Origin: Pogostemon cablin | Lineage: Eukaryota > Streptophyta > Magnoliopsida > Lamiales > Lamiaceae | Length of the DNA: 64,000 nt | Assembly (NCBI GenBank): GCA_023678885.1 | Contig: CM042979.1 | Span: forward strand, 23,612,981 to 23,676,980 | Reading direction: 5' to 3' | Shown: in pieces, positions 55,770 to 64,000 of the stretch | How the letters are laid out: each line of letters starts with the position of its first letter | Position numbering within the stretch: position 1 is the stretch's first letter | Translations under genes and position numbers: made by a program | The notes under the pieces: generated by a model | Told to the model about the DNA's origin: nothing | Database searches by the model: none | The model's input: only the letters and a program-made list of their open reading frames with translations

Positions 55770-57596
55770 TATTGAGAGTGAAAATAAGCGTGTTTTAGTG
55801 TACAATCTAACACCTTATTGATGAGAATTGTTGTTATATATTAGCACAAGGGTCTTATATTCAATATATGTGAGAAAAATGTACACTTGAGGTGTTTTAT
55901 TGTGTTTTAGGTGGAAAAATGATCAAAAGTGCAAAGTTGGAGAAAATGTGCAATTTGTGCATGAATGCTGAAAAACGCACGTCCAATTTGTGTAATTTTT
56001 CTGTGTTCATATGGAGCTCAAACCTGATATTGTGACACATGGTTGGAAATCTATGAAAGAGAGGGTCGTTTTGACGTAAGGAACACCTCAATCGAAGTCC
56101 AAACGAGAAAGTTATGATCGAAATGGTGACGTTGCACAAGCTATTTCTACTCAGCATGACTATTCCACTTTATATGACTTGTTATATCTTTAAATGTTAG
56201 ACTTTTGGTAAGATCTTTATATTCAGAAAAAGCCAAGGAAAAGAGAATCGCGTGAGCACAAGAATCACTAAAATCGGAGATCGGATGAGGAAGTTATGCT
56301 TAAAATCGTGAAGTCGCGCAGTTGCCAGCGAGAATTTTCGAGAATTTCCGAAAATTTTCGAAAATTACCTATTTCTTGGAGCACAATTAATCTCATTATC
56401 ACATAATCCTCTATGATTCACCCATATCTTTTATTTCCTTATTTAATTCTCTTCTCACACCTATATATATTTTACATCATTATTCATGTGAGTAAGCCAC
56501 AAATCCATCCTACACCCCACAAGGGGGATCACCCCCCAACCATCATCCACATCCTTTCCTCCATCCATCCATCACTTTGAAGATTCGTTCGTGGAATCAA
56601 GAGGAGAACCAAGAGGAGGATTCAAGACCGAGAAGGACGCGACGACTCCCGCATCTAGGATTTATTTCATTTTCTAATTTATCTTGTAATTTTTCAGACA
56701 TTCAGATAAAATATATCCAACATCCATTATTGTTCTTCGCAACATCATGGGCTAGAGCCTTTTTGGTGGAACTAAGGTTGTGAAGGTTTTTATGAATTAA
56801 TTGAACTTTAGTATATAAACTCCGTACAACACTACTTGTGGATTTATTTTATATATGATTATGCTTTCTTAATCCATATTCACGGTCATTTTGTGCATCT
56901 TCAATTGGTATATGGAGTATGAATATATATCTTGGTTGTAGATTGAGTGTGTTCACCGCTGAACAGGATTTCATGTTATGATTCTAAGTGAGGGGACTCC
57001 GAAACTTCATTAGAACTATCATATATGAATACTTATTAATTGAATTGAATTCGGGTTATTAAGTAGGATAAAGAGGATAATTTTACAGTACCTATAAAGG
57101 GTGATCATATCGGGTTAGAGTACCAATTGGCTAGGGAAGTAATTGATACTGATAGTACCTAGAAAGGGGGTGGAATTATATCTCTTGCTCCGAGGTTATT
57201 CACACGTGTTACACGCATATCTACTTGTGTCTATAGAGTAGATATGCATGGTTTAGTGATGTATTCATATTCCACAAGGCAGAGTCGGACATCAACACAT
57301 GGAAGGAAAATTAATGAGTTAAACTGAATTATCCTAGAGCTACCTATTCTCCATTCTTGAGTCACATTCGTATTCTTCTAGTGTTTATTTTATTTTAATT
57401 GTTATTTAATTTTCAGCATATTAGTATTAGATTAAAATCCCAAACCTTATTGCCTTGTCTTAATTAATTTAGTTAATAATTAAATTGATAATACGACGTC
57501 CTTTGGGTTCGATAATCACTTGGTCGTTTGCTTAAGCTGCAACTGATATCCTTAATACTTGGGGATTAATTTTGCGTGCAAAGAAAACGCACATCA
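55770..57596 (+). repeat. 5' LTR of AthNA-2
   Basis: 1827 bp, ends GCACATCA. The start is TATTGAGAG; the 3' copy has the canonical TGTTGAGAG, so G-to-A hit position two. TATA box CTATATATAT at 56461-56470. Two GAAAGTTATG modules at 56013-56141 and 56205-56321. A TTTTCGAAAA-type palindrome run at about 56332-56368 precedes the TATA box. Confidence 0.94.
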
Positions 57597-57602
57597 AGTT
57601 CT

Positions 57603-57620
57603 TGGCGCCGTTGCTGGGGA
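57603..57620 (+). other. Primer-binding site of AthNA-2 (tRNA-Asp type)
   Basis: TGGCGCCGTTGCTGGGGA, six bases from the LTR. Confidence 0.9.
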
Positions 57621-57768
57621 CAGCTATTATTGTTAGTTTATTATTTCTAGTTTGATTATGACTTTTATTTGTGATTATTTATTTCTATCTAACCTTGAAT
57701 TTTTCTGAGGTACTTGTGCACTAGGAAAAGGAGAGGAATGAAAGAAAGAATAACACATTGAGCTAAAT

Positions 57769-59563
57769 ATGGCCGGAGCAAGGCAGAATCTGGATAATAT
57801 TACCATACATGAAATTTTCACGAACTATGGGATTGGCAAAATGGGGTTGATAGGAGCAAGGGGGGAAGATGATGATTTTGATATACATCATGCTCTTATT
57901 AACATGGTAGAGAATAATCTCTTTTCTAGAGGTTGTTTTGAAGATCCATATCAGCATCTCAAAAGATTCATTGGTTATGCGAACACTCAAAAGGGTGCTG
58001 GAGCTAATGATAATGCTAGGCAGATTCCACTATTTAAGTTTTCATTAATTGGTAAGGCAGAAGCTTGGTATGAGACTCTTGATGCCACATATTGCACTAC
58101 ATGAGACAAACTGCAGCAGAAGTTCTTGGAAAGATATATGTCACCCTCAAGGATCTTAAAAATGAGGCAAGAGATCACCCAATTTGTTTAGAATCAAGGT
58201 GAAAAATTTCATGAGGTGTGGGACAAGTTTAAAGACATGCTCAGGAGGTGTCCATAGCATGGAATGTCAAGGCTGAATACATAAGCATCTTCTACTATGG
58301 ATTGGATTGTGAGTCGTGCATTTTTATTGATGCATCATCAGGAGGAGCGATGTTATCAAAGACAGCACTTGAAGCAGAAAATTTGTTCGAAAATATTTCT
58401 ATGAATCCACGTGACTGGCCTACGGAAAGAGATAGAGGATTATATGTACTTGGCAAGGTGGCACAGGTTGAACATCAAGTGGTGAAGCCGAATAGGGATG
58501 ATGAGATCGTCTCTAGTCTAGCTAACATCAACAAGCTACTAGAATCCCAGTAGAAGCAGATTACAGAGTTGAAACAAAGGGGCCTATTATGCAGCAGCAC
58601 GAAGTGAAAAGTGTTGAAGATACCTTCAATCGAAACATGGCTGAGAATGATACAAGGATTGATCGTCTTGAGAATACCATGAATGTTGATCATGTAGATT
58701 TATCTAAGCAGTTGAAGGACCTTACCTTGATTATGGGGCAGATGGCCGCGAATGTGAATTAATTGACACAAACGTTGGAGAATAATGCCATCACATTGAG
58801 GTCAGGGAAGCAGTATGAAGGTCCGATGAAGCCAGTGAGCGAAAATGAATGAAACAGGGGAGTTGTTCGACCATCCCTCATCAGCTCGACCAGACCTAAT
58901 GGTCGAGCTGAGGTCGAACAAACTTCAGAAAAGAAGAATTTCGTTGCTCTATTTTCTGTTCCGCCATTCGACCAAAACACATCCGTTCGACCAGATCAAC
59001 TAGGTTGAATGCTGGTCGAGCAACAGGGGGAGAACGTGAACTCGTGATCAGAGAAGTTGTTCGACCAAGCACCTTCTGTTCGACTAGGCTATTATGGTCG
59101 AACAGAGGTCAAACAGTTTTGTTCAGTACCTATTTCCATACCGAATGCTACACCTGTTGTTCCGAACACTCCAGAGCCATCCCAAGAGTAGAATAATGAG
59201 CTTATAGTAGAGAAGAAGTGGGAAAGAGCAAAGAAGTTGAGAGCCGAGAAGCTTAGACTGCAGATGGATAATGAAGATGTAATTTTCTCTCTTGATCAAG
59301 CAATGAAGATGCCCTTGGAAACTCAATCATGCAAGACTATAGATGTAATTTCTAAATTGTTTAATCTTGATTTTAATAGGACATATGATTCTGAATTTAA
59401 GTGGAAGATTGACAAGGAGGTGTCTAGACAGCCATGGGAAGAAGAAAATTCTGAGAATCATATTTTTGTGACCAAGAAAGGTGAAGTGTTGAGTGTAGAC
59501 AAGAAGAGGGAAAAAAAATACTTGAAGGTGCGGATGCGAGAAGACCGCCATCCGATCAAGTAG
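57769..59563 (+). pseudogene. AthNA-2 gag fused to the protease tail
   Basis: Start MAGARQNLDNITIHEIF. The capsid block GARGEDDDFDIHHALINMVE and EDPYQHLKRFIGYANTQKG lies at 57769-58101. A TGA at 58102-58104 stands for Trp. TAGs stand for Gln before NQGEKFHE, HGM and KQITEL. 58248-58553 continues the capsid (AEYISIFYYGLDCESC). 58860-59115 is the palindromic repeat tail. 59237-59563 (RAEKLRLQMDNEDVIFSLDQAMKMPLETQ) joins gag to what is the protease end in Athila-1, then continues to KVRMREDRHPIK. The catalytic protease block is absent, exactly as in AthNA-1. Most stops are C-to-T or G-to-A changes. Confidence 0.9.
58860..59115 (+). repeat. Palindromic GTTCGACC repeats in the AthNA-2 gag tail
   Basis: TTGTTCGACCA, GGTCGAGC and GGTCGAACA words alternate in both orientations over ~250 bp. 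More diverged than in AthNA-1 and Athila-1, but in the same place in gag. Confidence 0.75.
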
Positions 59564-61494
59564 TCTACAAAGAGGTATTCCGTCGTGACTCTTCGACGTT
59601 AAATATGAGCACCTGTTGGGGGCTTGTCTCTTCCATTTTATTACTTTATTATTTTTTCGTGTGAGTGAGGAGTTATTATATTTGAAGTGCTCACGTTTCG
59701 GCAATTACATCTCTTTTCAAACTTAGTTTCGACTTATGTTTTTACTAAGTTTAGGGGGTATGATGTACTTACCTCGTCTTATGAGCACTAAGGGTGTGAT
59801 GTACTTACCTCATCTTATGAGCAATAAGGGTATAATTTTTCCTTTCGTTGGTTATTTTTTTTTAGGAGGTTAATTTTTTACGGCGTATTAATACTTTAAC
59901 CGGTATTGGTATGTCAATTTTATACAACTTACCTAATATTTAGTGTGTTGTGTTGCTGTTTCTAGTGTGTGGAGTCAATTAGATAGTCAATTCAGTCTTT
60001 CTTATAGTTCTCTTATTTTATTATTGATGAATCCTGTGATGATGAGCTGTGTTGAGTTTTGATGATAGAAGAAGGTAAAAGAGTGGCAAGATGATCGAGT
60101 TGAACAACTCGAGGAGCTCGTGAATGCATTGGAGGAAAAATCAGGTGCCCTCGTTTTCTTATTCTAATTTTTATATGTGCTTTTAATTAGTATGGGTGGA
60201 AGGATTGAGTTTATATTTTGGTGATCCATGTGAGCTTATATTGTTTTAAATTATGACTGAAATTCATATGCTCTTGAAATTGATGAAGGAAGTGTACTTG
60301 AGTTATAATGCGATATGAAGTTCTATGTGTACTTGTGGGATATTACTTACCGTGAAAAGTGCTCTGTTACTTGTTAAAAACCCATGTGAGATTTTGATCC
60401 TTATGATCATGTACATAATCACATGATATTTCTTTTCTGCTGAGTATCGTTCTTGTGTGTGTATTCTAGAACTTGCCTTTTGTCTTACTTGAAATTACAT
60501 GTGTGTTAGATGATGGGAGATGATTTTAGGTCATCCTTGAATTTATAAGTCACAATAATTCTCTACCAAATGAAGTTTATCCGTAGTTAGCCCCATTGTG
60601 CCAAAAAACCTCATTCTTTGGCAGCCTACATGAAATAACCACTTTGAGCATCTGATTTTTTTTTTCCTTGATTGTCCTTCTAGAAGAGAATTAATGGTTT
60701 TTCAAAGTGTGTTGATTGATCTTGATAACAGCTTGGGAATGAATGAAATTGGTGTTGAAACAGTGATTGAGCTTGAAAATGCATCTAAGGAAAATCATGG
60801 AGTAGTGCTTAAATCTAGTACTCTATAGAATCAAACACCCTAGGGTAGTGCTTACCTCTAGTACCCTATGGAGGATGCGCGAGGTAGTGCCCGAAACTGG
60901 TACCTCGAGAGAAAAAAAGGAGAGAAGGAAAAAAAGAAGAAAAAATATTGTGCTTGAAAAGAAAAAAAGTGAAAAAGTTGAGGAGGATGTTGTGCTTAAT
61001 TGAAGTGAGTAAGAAGAATGAAAGATCATGATGGAATACGCACTTGATTGATCCGAGTTTTGAGTCACTTATTTATTATTTCCTACCTTAACCAAAGAGC
61101 CAACATTACATCCTAATGAAAGTCCTTTTTGATCCCATTGTCGAATCATACTTTAAGTGATGGAGAGTTTGAGACGTTTGGCAAGCTTATAAATATGCAT
61201 GCACTTGAATTGAATTTGAGCGTAAACACCTTAACCCATAAGTGTACATCTTTTACACTTGAGTGCGAGTGATATATACTTCCTATGAGAACATGTCAAT
61301 GGAGCATTTGATTGGTGGTGATTGTCTTATCTTGTATGCTAAGAATTGATTATTACATGTAATTAGAGTTGCATGACCTAAATTGAGGACAATTGTATTG
61401 TGAATGGGGCATTTATCATAGTCCTTGTTTCCCACTAATTTTCATACTCTCTCTCTTTCTTTATTTTTATTTTGTTGCCTCAGGACGAGCAATG
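59564..61494 (+). other. AthNA-2 3' untranslated region
   Basis: Holds the Athila-type 3' motif (GACGTTAAATATGAGC and TTGGGGGC, 59595-59623), an internal PPT-like AAGTTTAGGGGG at 59747-59758, a tandem pair of GATGTACTTACCTCRTCTTATGAGCA at 59762-59824, the hairpin cassette at 60797-60907 and an A-rich stretch (60910-60985). No gene. Confidence 0.8.
60797..60907 (+). other. Triple-hairpin cassette, AthNA-2 copy
   Basis: 60797-60826 has stem ATGGAGTA/TACTCTAT (one G-U). 60838-60871 has TAGGGTA/TACCCTA with outer CC/GG. 60880-60907 has CGAGGTA/TACCTCG. The loops are GTGCTTAAATCTAG, GTGCTTACCTCTAG and GTGCCCGAAACTGG. About 600 bp before the 3' LTR, the same distance as in AthNA-1. Confidence 0.85.
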
Positions 61495-61510
61495 GGTAAG
61501 TTTGGGAGTT
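61495..61510 (+). other. Polypurine tract of AthNA-2
   Basis: GGTAAGTTTGGGAGTT directly before the 3' LTR. Confidence 0.85.
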
Positions 61511-63337
61511 TGTTGAGAGTGAAAATAAGCGTGTTTTAGTGTCCAATCTAACACCTTATTGATGAGAATTGTTGTTATATATTAGCACAAGGGTCTTATA
61601 TTCAATATATGTGAGAAAAATGTACACTTGAGGTGTTTTATTATATTTTAGGTGTAAAAAGGATCAAAAGTGCAAAGTTATAGAAAAGGTGCAATTTGTG
61701 CATGAATGTTGAAAAACGCATGTCCAACTTGTGTAATTTTTCTGTATTCATGTGGAGCTCAAACCTAAAATTGTAATAATTGGAAAGCCACGGAAGAGAG
61801 GGTCGTTTTGACGTAAGGAACACCTCAATCGAAGTCCAAACGAGAAAGTTATGATTGAAATGGTGACGTCGCGCAAGCTGTTTCTACTTAGCACGACTGT
61901 TCCATTTTACATAACTTGTTACATCTTCAAATATTAGATTTTTGGTGAGATCTTTATATTTAGAGAAAGCAAAGGAAAAGAGGATCGCGTGAGCACCAGA
62001 ATAACTAAAATCAGAGATCGGACGAGGAAGTTATGCTTTAAATCGTGAAGTCGCGCAGCTGCTAGCGAGAATTTCTGAGAATTTCCAAATATTTCCGAAA
62101 ATTACCTATTTCTTGGAGCACAATTAATCTCCTTTTCACATAATCCTCCATGATTCACCCATATATTTTATTTCCTTATTTAATTCCCTTTTCATACCTA
62201 TATATATTTTACATCATTATTCATGTGAGTAGAGAGCCACAAATCCATCCTACACTCCACAAGGGGGATCACCCCACAACCATCATCCACATCCTTTCCT
62301 CCATCCATCCATCACTTTGAAGATTCATTCGTGGAATCAAGAGGAGAACCAAGAGGAGGATTCAAGATGGAGAAGGACGCGACGACTCCCACATCTAGGG
62401 TTTATTTTGTTTCCTAATTTATCTTATAATTTTCCAGATATCCGAGTAAGATCTATCCAACATCCATGATTGTTCTTCTCAACATCATGGGCTCGAGCCT
62501 TTTTGGTAGAACTAGGGTTGTGAAGGTTTTTACGAATTAATTAAATTTTCATGTGTAAACTCCGTACAACACTACTTGTGGATTTATTTTATATATGATT
62601 ATGCTTTCTTAATCCATATTCACGGTCATTTTGTGCATTTTCAATTGGTATATAGAGTCTAAATATATATCTTGGTTGTAGATTGAGTGCGTTCACCGCT
62701 GAATAGGATTCCATGTTATGATTCTAAGTGAGGGGACTCCAAAACTTCATTAGAACTATCATATATGAATACTTATTAATTGAATTGAATTTGGGTTATT
62801 AAGTAGGATAAAGAGGATAATTTTATAGTACATATAAAGGGAGATCATATCGGGTTAGAGTACCAATTAGCCAGGAAAATAATTAATACGGATAGTACCT
62901 AGAAAGGGGGGTGGAATTATATCTCTTGCTCCGAGGTTAATCACACGTGTTACACACGTGTCTACTTGTGTCTATAGAGTAGATATGCATGATTTAGTGA
63001 CGCGTCCATATTCCACAAGGTAGAGTCGGACATCAACACACGGAAGGAAAATTAATGAGTTAAACTGGATTATCCTAGAGCTACCTATTCTTCATTCTTG
63101 AGTCACATTCGTATTCTTCTAGTGTTTATTTTATTTTAACTGTTATTTAATTTTCAGCGTATTAGTATTAGATTAAAATCCCAAACCTTATAGCCTTGTC
63201 TTAATTAATTTAGTTAATAATTAAATTGATAATACGCCGTCCTTTGGGTTTGATAATCACTTGGTCGCTTGTTTAAGCTGCAACTGATATTCTTAATACT
63301 TGGGGATTAATTTTGCGTATAAAGAAAATGCGCATCA
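61511..63337 (+). repeat. 3' LTR of AthNA-2
   Basis: 1827 bp, TGTTGAGAG to GCGCATCA. TATA box at 62197-62207; GAAAGTTATG modules at about 61750-61880 and 61945-62060. Equal in length to the 5' copy, with scattered substitutions. Confidence 0.94.
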
Positions 63338-64000
63338 ATAACCTCGACACGTCAGTATTTATTTCTTTAATTCATCAATGGGTGAGATTTAAAAGTTAAA
63401 TCAATATGCTCGGTGAGTTGGGAGATGGTGCTGTCTCTACGGTGTGCTGTTGATTGTGGAAGGAATCTATGTTCTAACAGAATTGGTTGATGATGTCCCA
63501 TTGAGGAGCTCATAATGATTATCATGTAAACCCTGCATGTTGATTTATTCTGGCACGATAATAAGGTTGAGTGGTACTACTCTTGGTAAATATATTAATT
63601 AATGGAGTTTTCAGTAACTTAATTAATTAATGGGCATTGAATCTTAAATACGGGGAGACTAACGGGCTCATAATAAGAAGGAGCTTATAACGTAATTTGG
63701 GATTAGGGTGGCAGTGCAATAATACTTCTTTAGTGGACTGATTTATTATTATTGGACTTAAGTATAAGTTTTGGGCTAAACTTGAATGTTTAAGCCCAAT
63801 GGAGGCCCAAACCCTAATTTCTCCTCCTGGTCCCTGTTGTAGCCTATATAATAACCAATCTCATCAATCTGGATATAAGTTTTACACGCCTAAACATGTG
63901 AAAGATAGATTAGGGATGTAGACTGAGATCATCTTGTAGATCGTTGCCCACACAATGTCAAGACGTGGCTTAGGAATACAACAGAAGATCGGAAGGTTGT
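63338..64000 (+). repeat. 3' LTR of Copia-2, second part (cut by window end)
   Basis: Resumes at ATAACCTCGACAC and follows 48878 onwards of the 5' LTR. TATA box CCTATATAAT at 63843-63852. The window ends at a point matching about 49530. Confidence 0.9.

Larger units (their letters stand above)
55770..63337 (+). mobile_element. AthNA-2: full-length gag-only Athila-like element
   Basis: 7568 bp with 1827-bp LTRs at both ends, tRNA-Asp PBS, gag fused to the protease tail, a ~1.9 kb 3' region with the hairpin cassette, and PPT. No RT, RNase H or integrase. Same structure as AthNA-1 without its insertions. Such gag-only elements have been described in plants as TR-GAG or LARD-like; they depend on a partner for pol. 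Confidence 0.93.
48478..64000 (+). mobile_element. Copia-2: heavily decayed copia element, runs off the window
   Basis: 5' LTR 48478-49836, tRNA-Met PBS, long leader with a GC-rich block, ruined polyprotein, PPT, and a 3' LTR starting at 55365 that is interrupted by AthNA-2 and continues from 63338 to the window end. Comparison with the 5' LTR suggests about 300 bp of the 3' LTR are missing beyond 64000. Related to Copia-1 by leader, PPT and protein remnants. Confidence 0.9.

Overview
The window is plant nuclear DNA, almost certainly from a flowering plant, and consists almost entirely of nested LTR retrotransposons. I recognise no host protein-coding gene. Evidence for this: Ty1/copia and Ty3/gypsy polyprotein fragments throughout, primer-binding sites (PBS) of the plant tRNA-Met and tRNA-Asp types, paired LTRs with 5-bp target-site duplications (TSD), and many in-frame stops and frameshifts. 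The species cannot be read from the sequence. Labels used below: Copia-1, Copia-2, Copia-3, Athila-1, Tat-1, AthNA-1 and AthNA-2 (gag-only Athila-like), Beta-1 and Beta-2 (gag-like-only), Foldback-1.

Layout. 1-1499 and 9990-14648 are the two halves of Athila-1 (minus strand; RT/RNase H on the left, protease, gag, PBS and 5' LTR on the right), split by Copia-1 (1500-9989, minus, both LTRs, near-matching TSD). 14649-15811 is AT-rich LTR-like or 3' untranslated sequence. 15812-19553 and 43779-46446 are the two parts of Tat-1 (minus; integrase, an extra RNase H, RNase H, RT, then protease and gag), with its 5' LTR at 46447-47326. Tat-1 is split by AthNA-1 (19554-43778, minus, perfect TSD CATAT). 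AthNA-1 contains Beta-1 (22994-36890, plus), which contains Beta-2 (27067-34350, plus, perfect TSD ATGGT). The 5' LTR of AthNA-1 also carries Foldback-1 (about 40505-43190), which holds about 1.1 kb of organelle-like DNA. 47327-48477 is a Copia-3 gag fragment (SIRE/Maximus type, minus), cut by Copia-2 (48478 to beyond the window, plus). The 3' LTR of Copia-2 is cut by AthNA-2 (55770-63337, plus, perfect TSD ATAAC).

Insertion order, oldest to youngest on the right-hand side: Copia-3, then Tat-1, AthNA-1, Beta-1, Beta-2; separately Copia-3, then Copia-2, then AthNA-2.

The most interesting content is non-coding or non-autonomous. (1) AthNA-1 and AthNA-2 share a deletion that fuses gag to the tail of protease, relative to Athila-1. 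(2) Both carry a cassette of three hairpins about 600 bp upstream of the 3' LTR; the stems differ but pair, and the loops are related. (3) Beta elements encode a Gag-like protein with no capsid, zinc knuckle or pol. (4) Most of the gypsy LTRs have a short palindrome cluster just upstream of the TATA box, different in each family. (5) A module containing GAAAGTTATG recurs in copia and gypsy LTRs and looks swapped into Beta-2. (6) Foldback-1 has inverted arms of ~90-bp units and an organelle-like insert.
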